DNA of 40,484 nt, taken from Candidatus Cryptobacteroides sp. GTDB lineage: Bacteria; Bacteroidota; Bacteroidia; Bacteroidales; UBA932. The position numbers and the translations under genes are program-made. Numbering within the stretch: the stretch's first letter is position 1; every line of letters starts with the position of its first letter. The notes under the pieces are model-generated. The model was not told the origin of the DNA and made no database searches. It saw only the letters and a list, made by a program, of their open reading frames with translations. Location of the stretch: positions 1 through 40,484 of the forward strand of contig JARIAS010000048.1 in NCBI GenBank assembly GCA_029257745.1, read 5' to 3'. Of this stretch, positions 8,498 through 16,993 are shown piece after piece.

Positions 8498-9850
8498 ATG
8501 AAAACACTCACTGCCAAAGTCGGCAATATTAAAATAGGATCAGGACATAAAATTGTAGTACAAAGTATGTGTAATACACATACAAATGATATTGCAGCTA
8601 CTGTAAAACAATGTATAGACTTATATAATGCAGGTGCAGAATTAGTAAGAATAACTGTACCAACTATGTCTAATATTGAGGATGTAAAAAAGATAAAAAA
8701 TATACTCTCTGAAAAATCATATAATATTCCCATTGTTGCAGACATTCATTTTTCATCAAAAATAGCTATTGGTATAGCACCCTTTGTAGAAAAGGTCAGA
8801 ATAAATCCAGGCAATTTTCATAAAGACCATAACAAGGCATGTGAAGAATTTGCAAAATTGGTACAAGTATGCAAGCAGTATGATACTGCAATAAGAATTG
8901 GCATAAATCATGGCTCACTTGGCGAGAGATTGACTATGCTTTATGGCAATACAGCTGAAGCCATGGCTAAGGCTGCAGAAGAATGGATAAGTCTATGTAA
9001 GGAAAATGATTTTTATAATGTAGTAATATCATTAAAAGCTAGCAATACCATTGTTATGGTTAAAGCATATAGGCTACTTTCAGAAAGAATGAAAGAAGAT
9101 GGCCTTGTATTCCCCCTACATTTGGGGGTTACAGAAGCTGGAAATGGTGATGCCGGTAGGATAAAATCTTGCGTAGGCATAGCTAGCCTCTTGTCTGAAG
9201 GTATAGGCAATACTATTAGAGTATCACTTACAGAAGATCCTTTGGAAGAGATTCCTGTTGCCAAACATATAGCTGACAGGTATGATAATCTAAAACAATC
9301 ATCTTTAATAAAATCGCATATAGATAATAAAACAGCCTATTTATCATATAGGGACAACAATAAGGAAATTATTATGCTTGACCTCGCATGCGATTTTGGT
9401 AAAAGCTTATTAGACAGAAAGATAGACAACATTGTACTAAATGATGTAGAATATAAAGAAAATACTATTCCTGTAAAAGCTGATGAAAAACTTAAGAATT
9501 ACTGGATAGATGAACTTCTACAAGCTTGTAGAAGAAAATTTTATAGGCCAGAATATATAGCATGCCCCGGATGTGGAAGAACCATGTATAATCTAGAAAA
9601 GGTCTTTGCTGATGTTCAAGCAAGAACAGCTAAATTTAAGGATACTATAATTGCAGTAATGGGCTGCATTGTAAATGGTCCAGGCGAAATGGCTGATGCT
9701 GACTGGGGATATGTTGGTGAAGGAAATAAAAAGGTTAGCATATATAAAAAACACGAAGCAATCGTAAAACACGTAGATGAGGATAAGGCTTTAGATATTT
9801 TAGTAGAACTCATTGAAAATGATAATAAAAATATTAAAAAACAATCTTAG
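8498..9850 (+). CDS. ispG: 4-hydroxy-3-methylbut-2-enyl diphosphate synthase IspG (GcpE)
   Basis: Catalyses the reductive ring opening of MEcPP to HMBPP in the MEP isoprenoid pathway with a [4Fe-4S] cluster. The 450-aa protein has the N-terminal TIM-barrel part (about 1-255, including VRITVPT, VADIHF, KVRINPGN and GVTEAGNGD). The C-terminal iron-sulfur domain has the expected ligands: Cys356 and Cys359 in CPGCG, Cys390 in MGCIVNGPGE and Glu397. Between the barrel and the cluster domain lies an insertion of roughly 85-90 residues (about 260-345). That is longer than the direct linker in E. coli-type enzymes, but much shorter than the large middle domain known in typical Bacteroidota IspG of about 600 aa. 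Active-site residues are intact, so I expect a working enzyme. It is the last gene of the operon starting at 3584. Confidence 0.95.
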   Translation: MKTLTAKVGNIKIGSGHKIVVQSMCNTHTNDIAATVKQCIDLYNAGAELVRITVPTMSNIEDVKKIKNILSEKSYNIPIVADIHFSSKIAIGIAPFVEKVRINPGNFHKDHNKACEEFAKLVQVCKQYDTAIRIGINHGSLGERLTMLYGNTAEAMAKAAEEWISLCKENDFYNVVISLKASNTIVMVKAYRLLSERMKEDGLVFPLHLGVTEAGNGDAGRIKSCVGIASLLSEGIGNTIRVSLTEDPLEEIPVAKHIADRYDNLKQSSLIKSHIDNKTAYLSYRDNNKEIIMLDLACDFGKSLLDRKIDNIVLNDVEYKENTIPVKADEKLKNYWIDELLQACRRKFYRPEYIACPGCGRTMYNLEKVFADVQARTAKFKDTIIAVMGCIVNGPGEMADADWGYVGEGNKKVSIYKKHEAIVKHVDEDKALDILVELIENDNKNIKKQS

Positions 9851-9887
9851 ATATATTTAAAAATTTTAATATATCATATAATTTACT

Positions 9888-9895
9888 TATATTTG
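9888..9895 (+). promoter_or_regulatory. Candidate -7 element for the first fimbrillin-like lipoprotein
   Basis: TATATTTG matches TAnnTTTG, 44 bases before the ATG at 9940. The paralogue downstream has the identical box (12829) at a similar distance from its start, which raises confidence in both. Confidence 0.5.
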
Positions 9896-9939
9896 CCGCT
9901 TATTTCGCTAAAATTTTATATTATTTAAGTAAATTATTT

Positions 9940-12741
9940 ATGATGATTAGATGTCGAATCTTGTTATGCCTATTTATTATCCTAACATCATGTGTAAAGG
10001 AAGAAGTAGAACAAACAAATTCCCCGGTAAGTAAAGAAAATCAAAGCAAATTTATTAATTTTAATGTCTATCACAATGACCTTATAACACGGTCTAGTAG
10101 TCAAGAGAGCGTAGACTACTTCAGAAAAGACACATTAGAAAGTAGCGATACTCTTGATGAGAAGTTATATCTATATGAGACTCAAAGAGCATTTAAAGAT
10201 GCAATACCTAATAAAGATATAAAAACAAGGGCTACCAGCACTTCTAATAGTATATCCTCAATCAAGATTTGTGGATATAGATATTCAACAGATAAAAGCT
10301 TTCCTTTGTTTGAGGAGAAAGTATTGGATAACTACATTATTACTCCTACAATCAATGAGACCTACATGACAGATGTACCATGGCCTATGAATAATTCTAG
10401 ATTAAAATTCTTTGCGACAGAGCAAGAACTTAATCAAGATGTAAACAATAATGGAATGATTGGACCTTTCACAATAGATTCCAACCCAAACGGCAATCAA
10501 AAAGATATTAAATTAGCTGTAAGCCATGATATTGTTGTTAATAGTAATTTTCTAAAAAAGAAAGCTTGCGTTGACTTAAAATTCAGACATGTATTATCTG
10601 GTATCAGATTTAAACTTACTACAGATCCTGTAAAAAGGAAAAAACTATACAATGGTGAAATAAGAAAAATCATCATAAAAAATGTAAGAAACCAGGGTAT
10701 ATACAATCTTATTAATCAACGTTGGGAATACTTAGGGCAAAAAACTAAAATAGAATTATCTAATACTCAAATAGCAGTAACAGACGGAAATATCAAAAAG
10801 GATGCAAGTAACAATGATATTTCAAATAACATTGTATACCCTGTACAAGAGAGTGGTCAGGAAAATATAATATACGTACTTCCACAAGCATTGAGAGGTG
10901 CTGAAATTGAAATTCACTATTTTATTCATTCTCATACCTTTATACTAAGAAAGACCTTCACAAATCAAGAATGGGTACCAGGTGAAATTACCACCTATAC
11001 TATTTCAAATAAGAGCATAAAAGAAACTAACAACTTTGATGTTAAGATTAAAGGTAATAGTGCAGCCCCAAACAAGGCAACATTCCTTGCTAATATTCCA
11101 CATAATGGAACTTATGGAAGAAGTATTGACATAAGTATGCAAATCATAAGTAATCAAACAATTAGCAAAGATGGATTCAGCTTAACAAGACCTTTAACTT
11201 GGAAGGTAGAGTTTTCTGAAACAGGAAAAGATAATACCTGGACTGAAAAAGAACCAGATTGGTTATCAGGATTACCTGCAGGATATAATCATACTGATGA
11301 AACCAGTCCTAAAATAAGATCAATTACGGCATATGCCAGCAATAAGCATGGAACAATAACTGACTACATGCGTTCTCTAGACGCAAGAGGAACTGAGCAA
11401 AAGCCTATCGACCTTTCTCTTGAGTTTAATGGGAATAGAAATACAGCTAACTGCTATGTGATCAATGCAAGTGGTTGGTATAAGATACCTCTTGTCTATG
11501 GTAATGCCATAAAGGATGGGGGCACAAACATATCCTCATATAGTCAAACTGCACCAGACATAGGAACTAATGACTGGAAGACTAAATATTGGAGACCTAA
11601 TTTTCCACGTCATGATGGACAGAACATAAATGGTCCATGGATTACAATAAACAATGGAATACAAATCAAAGATGCTGAACAGCTATGGTATGACTCTAAG
11701 CAATCAATTATAGATACTAAAAATTTAAAAGTAGTTGGAGATTACATTGTATTTAAGGTGGATAAAAATAGCCTACAACAGGGCAACTGTGTTATTGCAG
11801 CTAAAACTAACAATAACGAAGTAGCTTGGTCTTGGCATATATGGTTCACTCCCCTACGTCTATATAGCGACAGAGCTTATCTTACAGACTATGGGCTACT
11901 AAAATTTGCTCTTGGCTACAATGACGATGAAGCAAAATACTACTACCCTAGAGACCTATACATGCGTATAACACAGCTAGCTACTGGTAAAAGCAGAACT
12001 TTCTTCTTTAGACAAAATGACCTTTTGGAAACTTCTGACGAAGGTAGAGCTACATACTATCAGGGCGGTAGAAAAGATCCATTCCCTCCTGTAAGAGCGT
12101 CTAGAAATGGTACAAAAAATATAAGTGTAGAACCTTCAGATGGCAAAATTTACGCCTATACTATAAAAAATCCACACAAACGATTGATAAGTAATAAGGG
12201 TAATCATGTATTTACATCTGACTATTTCTATAATGTTTGGAATAACAATAACAATAGTGTAAGCATACATCATACTGCATATTGGGGAAGTTACTATAAG
12301 TATCAAGTAACAAATCCTATTGATAAGCAAAATGAGGTTAATATGAAGGATAAGAAAAACCAATATATAGAAGGAATATACTATAATACGGTAAAAACTG
12401 TATATGACCCATCTCCTGCTGGCTTTGTTGTTCCACCCGCGGCATACCTATATGAACATAGTGCTGACATAGGTAGCAATTACAATCCTGGAATAGGCTA
12501 TATGGAACAAGATAGAGATGCTTTTAACGGCTATGTAAAAAAAGGTAGCACAGGTGAAGGTACATTATGGACATCTAATGTTGCAGCCGAAACTGGAAAA
12601 TCTAATTGGACTTGGATGAAATACTCTATGTATTTTAACACCAATCAAGGGGCTGTAAGAGCTGTTAGATTTAAATACCCATTCTGGGGCTTCCCTGTAA
12701 TGGTGATGGAAGATAAAAAGGTTGATGAACTATTCTACTAG
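9940..12741 (+). CDS. Large fimbrillin-family lipoprotein (paralogue 1)
   Basis: A 933-aa predicted surface lipoprotein. The signal peptide ends in a lipobox (ILTSC, Cys18). Residues about 75-370 resemble the Mfa-like/fimbrillin fold: VSHDIV, FRHVLSGIRFKLT, a GEIRKIIIKNVRNQGIYN strand pair, VLPQAL and a closing WVPGEITTYTIS. A central module (about 500-650) carries the fimbrillin-associated pattern NTANCYVINASGWYKIPLVYGNAI and WSWHIWFT. The C-terminus has YDPSPAGFVVPP, then a G-Y-x-GEGTLWTS segment as in the major-paralogous/FISUMP-like tail. Function is inferred as a fimbrial subunit or adhesin-like surface protein. At 933 aa it is far longer than a classical 350-450 aa pilin. It has its own promoter-like box and a strong terminator, and is followed by a paralogue of the same layout. 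Confidence 0.82.
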   Translation: MMIRCRILLCLFIILTSCVKEEVEQTNSPVSKENQSKFINFNVYHNDLITRSSSQESVDYFRKDTLESSDTLDEKLYLYETQRAFKDAIPNKDIKTRATSTSNSISSIKICGYRYSTDKSFPLFEEKVLDNYIITPTINETYMTDVPWPMNNSRLKFFATEQELNQDVNNNGMIGPFTIDSNPNGNQKDIKLAVSHDIVVNSNFLKKKACVDLKFRHVLSGIRFKLTTDPVKRKKLYNGEIRKIIIKNVRNQGIYNLINQRWEYLGQKTKIELSNTQIAVTDGNIKKDASNNDISNNIVYPVQESGQENIIYVLPQALRGAEIEIHYFIHSHTFILRKTFTNQEWVPGEITTYTISNKSIKETNNFDVKIKGNSAAPNKATFLANIPHNGTYGRSIDISMQIISNQTISKDGFSLTRPLTWKVEFSETGKDNTWTEKEPDWLSGLPAGYNHTDETSPKIRSITAYASNKHGTITDYMRSLDARGTEQKPIDLSLEFNGNRNTANCYVINASGWYKIPLVYGNAIKDGGTNISSYSQTAPDIGTNDWKTKYWRPNFPRHDGQNINGPWITINNGIQIKDAEQLWYDSKQSIIDTKNLKVVGDYIVFKVDKNSLQQGNCVIAAKTNNNEVAWSWHIWFTPLRLYSDRAYLTDYGLLKFALGYNDDEAKYYYPRDLYMRITQLATGKSRTFFFRQNDLLETSDEGRATYYQGGRKDPFPPVRASRNGTKNISVEPSDGKIYAYTIKNPHKRLISNKGNHVFTSDYFYNVWNNNNNSVSIHHTAYWGSYYKYQVTNPIDKQNEVNMKDKKNQYIEGIYYNTVKTVYDPSPAGFVVPPAAYLYEHSADIGSNYNPGIGYMEQDRDAFNGYVKKGSTGEGTLWTSNVAAETGKSNWTWMKYSMYFNTNQGAVRAVRFKYPFWGFPVMVMEDKKVDELFY

Positions 12742-12756
12742 GATAGAAAATATACT

Positions 12757-12786
12757 AAAAAAGAGAGTCATATGGCTCTCTTTTTT
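12757..12786 (+). terminator. Intrinsic terminator after the first fimbrillin-like gene
   Basis: An 11-bp perfect stem (AAAAAAGAGAG pairing with CTCTCTTTTTT) around an 8-base loop, ending in six T residues, 15 bases after the stop codon. It separates the two paralogues transcriptionally. Confidence 0.85.
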
Positions 12787-12828
12787 AATATATATCTAAT
12801 AATATTGTAGTTTTCAAATTTTATAATC

Positions 12829-12836
12829 TATATTTG
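12829..12836 (+). promoter_or_regulatory. Candidate -7 element for the second fimbrillin-like lipoprotein
   Basis: TATATTTG matches TAnnTTTG, 24 bases before the ATG at 12861 and just after a terminator. A weak TTG lies about 21 bases upstream as a possible -33 element. Confidence 0.5.
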
Positions 12837-12860
12837 CACAATTTTTATAAAATATAAACT

Positions 12861-15740
12861 ATGAGATATATCAATTTATTACTAATTTATTTTATACTAT
12901 TACATGTATCCTGCGTAAAAAATAATCTAGATGAAGTTAAAAACAAGTATGAGAATACAGGTAAAATATCAAATGAGATAGTTTTTAATATAAATAATAA
13001 AGATTTTACAACTAAGAGTCAAACAAATACTGACATAGAGAGTATTAATATTCATCAATTTAATACACAGGACTCACTAACTAAAGCTTTTGTTCTTATA
13101 GAAGAGCAAAAGCTATTAAATAGTAACGAAAATCAGATCAATACAAAAAGTGCTAATGTAATAAGATCTACCATATCTTCTATTAAAGTCTATGGCTACA
13201 GATGGCCGAGTAATAGCAGTTTTTCTTTAGACAATAGTGAAGTCTTTATGAATGGAATCTCTTTTAATAATAAATCTAATAAAATTAAAACAAATACTAG
13301 ATTTCCAAGAGAAAATTATAAATTTAAATTTGTATCAATAGCAGATAACAATAATCTTAGTCTTGTAAATGGAAAGATTGTAAACTATACAGTTACATCA
13401 TCTTTAGACCAAAATGCAAATCAAGAGGATCTAAGACTAGCTGTATCTAATGATCTTATAGCAAACTCTAATTTATTAAATACAAGTAAAGGAGAAGTTG
13501 ATCTACATTTCAAGCATCTACTAGCTGGCATTAAGTTTAAATTAAGCATAGACGATGCAAAAAGAAAAAAGTTTTATAATGGTGCCATTACTAAGATTAT
13601 ATTTAAAAACGTGTATAAACAAGGTAATTACAACTTTAGCACAAACTCATGGGAGCCGACTGGAAGCAGAAGCGATCTTATACTTGACAATTTAAATATT
13701 AATATAACTGATAATAACATTGTTAGAGACGAGCATGATAATGACATCTCTGGTAATATAGTTCTTCCTGCTCAGGCAAACAATAATAACAATATCATAT
13801 ATGTAATGCCTCAAAGCTTTAACACAAACTCTACAATTGAGATATACTATACAATAAATACACGTACATTTAAACTGACAATTATTAATAATAAACCAGA
13901 TAGGAAATGGAAAGATTGGATGCCTGGCCATATAACAACATACACTCTCAGCAATAGCTCATTAATGAAGGATGAGCAATTTTCAGTAAAGATAAATAAC
14001 TTTACACTATCTGAATCAATGGGTAAAAATGCACCTATTATATACAGGATTGGACATGATGGCAATTTTCCAGGTACTCCCATAAGATTTGAACTAACTA
14101 GTCGCAGAAGAATATATAAAAAAGGCGATCCTAATTATGCAGTAACATCACCTTCTCCTTACTTGGTAGAAATCAGTGAAGACTATGGGAAAAATTGGCT
14201 ATCAACAATGCCTTCTTGGATAGGTAATATTCCTATTGGTAAGTATGATAGGACAGAGACTGAAGATTTAACACGTAATATCTTCTTATATGCTCAAAAT
14301 AACCCTAAAAGTATATCTAATTATTTACGAGAAAGAGATGAAAGAGGGAGTGAAAATGCACCCATAGATCTCTCTCTAGAATATAACGGAAAAATGAATA
14401 CAGCTAATAGCTATATAATTAATAGGGCTGGATGGTACAAATTACCTCTTGTATATGGTAATGCCATAAAAGACGGGAAAGATAATAGTAATGCATACAA
14501 TGTTAGTAGACCTCCAACTTCAAATAGAGAATGGGATATAGATTGGTATACAAACTTTAAAAGACATGATGGAAATAATATTACAGGCCCTTGGATAAGA
14601 AAGTCTGAAGGGAATAACAATCCAGGAGCTTCTAACAACATTAATATAACAAAAGTTGAAGAACTTTGGGGAGATGCAAGTAGTTCTGTATTTGAAAGAC
14701 TGCATATATCAGAAGATTATATTGTATTTCATATATCAAAGGAGAATATTAAACAAAGTAATAGTCTAATTGCTATTTTCAATGGTAATACAATTGTATG
14801 GTCATGGCACATTTGGATTACGCCAATAAATTATTATGATACCAAGACCCAACTTACAAATAATGGTATAAGCCAATTCCCTATGGGTTATCACGATGAT
14901 AATGGACAATTTTATCCAGGGAGAGAAATATATCTTCGCTACACACAATTATCAAGTAATAAAAAACTATATGCACGTATTATTCAAGACGAAAAATTTG
15001 AACCAAGCAAAGAAGGGCGTGCAGTATTTTATCAAGGGGGAAGAAAAGATCCTTTTCCAATGGTTAAATCGGGAGGAGGAAGCAATTCAACTCTAACAGG
15101 GACTACTCAACCCAATAAAACAGGGGGTGCTACAACTATACCTTTTTTAATAAGCCATCCTTATACCTTTATTACTGGAAATAGTCTTGTGTCAAAGATG
15201 CCCTACAATTCTTGGAACAATAACAATAATAATCGTAGAAGCTATTCATCTAGATGGTCGGTATGGGCAACTGGCACTGGAAGAAGACTTAATTTAGATG
15301 ACAGTCAAAAAAACACTGATAATTATAGATCTTTATTTTATAGGACTGTCAAAACTGTATACGATCCATGTCCTTCAGGATACTCAATACCACCTCCATC
15401 TCATGCCTATTTCAATAGAGATGAATATCTCAATAACAATGCAGGTGTTGGATATATTAAAAAAGAGGATGGTACATATGCTGGATATGTAAGCAGCTCT
15501 GATGGTATAGGAGAAGGCACTATATGGACATCCTTTATTGGTGCAGGAGTTAATCCAAATGGAGGATATATTTTAAACAATTGGGAGATGGAGGGATGGA
15601 CCTTGTTTTTAGACCTACATAAGCAAGGTTCAGGAAGGGCCTCCACTAAAGTACTCGAAAGTAAATACCTAACATTTGGATATACAGTATACCCGACAGA
15701 AGAAAGTAATGAAAAAGGTGGACACTTCGTCACAAATTAA
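12861..15740 (+). CDS. Large fimbrillin-family lipoprotein (paralogue 2)
   Basis: A 959-aa predicted surface lipoprotein, clearly a diverged copy of the gene at 9940. The lipobox is HVSC with Cys18. It shares the order of motifs along its whole length: STISSIKVYGYRW, DLRLAVSNDLI, FKHLLAGIKFKLS, VMPQSF, W.PGHITTYTLS, NTANSYIINRAGWYKLPLVYGNAI, WSWHIWIT, KEGRAVFYQGGRKDPFP and YDPCPSGYSIPPPSHAY. The last segment is the FISUMP-like tail. It differs mainly by short insertions, including a Gly/Ser/Thr-rich loop near residues 738-755. The likely role is fimbria- or adhesin-like surface display, inferred from family resemblance. It has its own promoter-like box and its own terminator, so the pair can be expressed independently. 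Confidence 0.82.
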   Translation: MRYINLLLIYFILLHVSCVKNNLDEVKNKYENTGKISNEIVFNINNKDFTTKSQTNTDIESINIHQFNTQDSLTKAFVLIEEQKLLNSNENQINTKSANVIRSTISSIKVYGYRWPSNSSFSLDNSEVFMNGISFNNKSNKIKTNTRFPRENYKFKFVSIADNNNLSLVNGKIVNYTVTSSLDQNANQEDLRLAVSNDLIANSNLLNTSKGEVDLHFKHLLAGIKFKLSIDDAKRKKFYNGAITKIIFKNVYKQGNYNFSTNSWEPTGSRSDLILDNLNINITDNNIVRDEHDNDISGNIVLPAQANNNNNIIYVMPQSFNTNSTIEIYYTINTRTFKLTIINNKPDRKWKDWMPGHITTYTLSNSSLMKDEQFSVKINNFTLSESMGKNAPIIYRIGHDGNFPGTPIRFELTSRRRIYKKGDPNYAVTSPSPYLVEISEDYGKNWLSTMPSWIGNIPIGKYDRTETEDLTRNIFLYAQNNPKSISNYLRERDERGSENAPIDLSLEYNGKMNTANSYIINRAGWYKLPLVYGNAIKDGKDNSNAYNVSRPPTSNREWDIDWYTNFKRHDGNNITGPWIRKSEGNNNPGASNNINITKVEELWGDASSSVFERLHISEDYIVFHISKENIKQSNSLIAIFNGNTIVWSWHIWITPINYYDTKTQLTNNGISQFPMGYHDDNGQFYPGREIYLRYTQLSSNKKLYARIIQDEKFEPSKEGRAVFYQGGRKDPFPMVKSGGGSNSTLTGTTQPNKTGGATTIPFLISHPYTFITGNSLVSKMPYNSWNNNNNNRRSYSSRWSVWATGTGRRLNLDDSQKNTDNYRSLFYRTVKTVYDPCPSGYSIPPPSHAYFNRDEYLNNNAGVGYIKKEDGTYAGYVSSSDGIGEGTIWTSFIGAGVNPNGGYILNNWEMEGWTLFLDLHKQGSGRASTKVLESKYLTFGYTVYPTEESNEKGGHFVTN

Positions 15741-15760
15741 AATACAAATAAATACACACT

Positions 15761-15790
15761 AACAGGAAGATTGACATCTTCCTGTTTTCT
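15761..15790 (+). terminator. Intrinsic terminator after the second fimbrillin-like gene
   Basis: An 11-bp perfect stem (AACAGGAAGAT pairing with ATCTTCCTGTT) with a TGAC loop, running into a T-rich stretch, 20 bases after the stop codon. Confidence 0.85.
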
Positions 15791-15940
15791 TTATCTCTAT
15801 GTTCAAACTATAATATATTATCTTACGATTTGTATATGTAAGATAATTATATCAACAAGAGCTATTATAATATACCATAGCAGCAATTATAACTCAATTA
15901 CAACTAGCATTATTTAATAGTCAAAGGTTATTATACAAAA

Positions 15941-16219
15941 CTTATTAAAGATACATTATTATGGAAGTCATCATATGCTCTCTAAAAGATATTGCAGAGA
16001 TTATTACTCCATGATTAGATAACATTATAAGTAAGATTATTTATAAAAGTCATCAATGAATCATTAAAAAGGAGATATAATAGACTTTATAAACACATCT
16101 AGAGGACATTACTAAAGGCTTTATTAATTACATTATTTAAAGAAGTCATCATAGACTCATTAAAGGAGATTAGCAGACTTTATAAATAAATCAAGTGGAC
16201 AAATTACTAGTGGCATTAC
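15941..16219. repeat. Degenerate tandem repeat in a 543-base gene-free gap
   Basis: The 15741-16283 gap has no gene I can support. It contains three diverged direct copies beginning with GAAGTCATCA-like words at 15964, 16046 and 16142 (spacings 82 and 96 bases). The last two share long blocks: TCATTAAA, GGAGAT, GACTTTATAAA and GGACA. The end of the second copy and the start of the first both contain a TTATTAA...TACATTATT block, so the unit is about 95 bases. Read on the plus strand, copies encode similar short peptides (EVIICSLKDI, KVINESLKKEI, KEVIIDSLKEI) broken by stops and shifts. This fits decayed repetitive coding DNA, though a non-coding repeat is equally possible. The other parts of the gap are the two terminators. 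Confidence 0.65.
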
Positions 16220-16221
16220 AA

Positions 16222-16255
16222 AATGCTAGGCGATTAACATTAATCGCCTAGCATT
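16222..16255. terminator. Strong hairpin terminator after psd (possibly bidirectional)
   Basis: A perfect 16-bp inverted repeat (AATGCTAGGCGATTAA and its complement) with a 2-base centre, 28 bases past the psd stop on the minus strand, where it is followed by a short T run. It closes the rsfS-ftsH-cdsA-psd operon. Confidence 0.8.
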
Positions 16256-16283
16256 ATTATATTACTATATTAGTAGTAGGTTT

Positions 16284-16934
16284 TTATAAAACTGCTATAA
16301 CAGTTTCACAAGCCCTCGTATAATCACCTAATTTTACCTTAATATCAGCATCAAGAGGTAAATAATAATCAATTCTAGAACCAAATTTAATTATACCACA
16401 TTGCTCTCCTGCTTGCACCTTAAGTCCTTCCTCTGAGTAACAAACTATCCTCCTTGCAAAAGTACCTGCAATCTGCTTAAAAACAATCTCACCCTTAGGA
16501 CTTTTAAGAGCTGTCGTACTATGCTCATTCAATTCTGATGCCTTAGGAAGATAGGCAAAATGATAATTTCCAGGATGATACTTATAATAAGATACCTCGG
16601 CTGTCATTGGCCAATAATTTGCATGTACATCAAAAAAATCCATATAGATTGATACCTGCATACAGTCCTTTTTAAGATACTCCTTTTCAAATACCTTTTC
16701 TACAATTACAATTTTGCCATCAGCTACTGCAGCTACAACTTCTTCTGTGCCAACTGACTCTCTTTTAGGAACCCTGTGAAAATAGATAATAAAAGACATT
16801 AACACAAAAAATATAGCTGCTAGAGTATATGACAGAGCCTTTAATGGTATAAACAAAATAGATAGGACTATAAGTATAGTCGCCACCAATGATATTATAA
16901 TTATTTCAGCGTAAGAATTCTTATCTATCTTCAT
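16284..16934 (-). CDS. psd: Phosphatidylserine decarboxylase proenzyme
   Basis: Converts phosphatidylserine to phosphatidylethanolamine at the inner membrane. The 216-aa protein is the short Bacteroidota-type enzyme. It has two N-terminal hydrophobic segments (about 10-30 and 34-52), a conserved HRVPKRES stretch, MDFFDVHANYWP (about 98-109), and the autocleavage site GS at 185-186 in KFGSRIDYYLP. Ser186 becomes the pyruvoyl group after self-cleavage. It lies 59 bases downstream of cdsA, which makes the CDP-diacylglycerol precursor, so the pathway link fits. The phosphatidylserine synthase gene pssA is not in the window. It is the last gene before the 16-bp hairpin. Confidence 0.93.
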   Translation of the reverse strand: MKIDKNSYAEIIIISLVATILIVLSILFIPLKALSYTLAAIFFVLMSFIIYFHRVPKRESVGTEEVVAAVADGKIVIVEKVFEKEYLKKDCMQVSIYMDFFDVHANYWPMTAEVSYYKYHPGNYHFAYLPKASELNEHSTTALKSPKGEIVFKQIAGTFARRIVCYSEEGLKVQAGEQCGIIKFGSRIDYYLPLDADIKVKLGDYTRACETVIAVL

Positions 16935-16993
16935 TTTTAGAAAAGTTAATGTATTTGCACTTCAAACAGAAGTTCCGCAAAGATAATAAAACT

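Noticed and set aside
9841..9880. AT-only inverted repeat after ispG as a terminator
   Set aside because: The stem has no G-C pairs and would be too weak to call.
14896..15096. A 66-codon reading frame in another phase inside the second fimbrillin-like gene
   Set aside because: It lies wholly within a clearly coding gene, has no family-like motif and is explained as a shadow of the real frame.
15941..16219. Considered as a CRISPR array
   Set aside because: Copies are diverged, spacing is unequal (82 and 96 bases), there are no constant repeats with unique spacers and no cas genes nearby.
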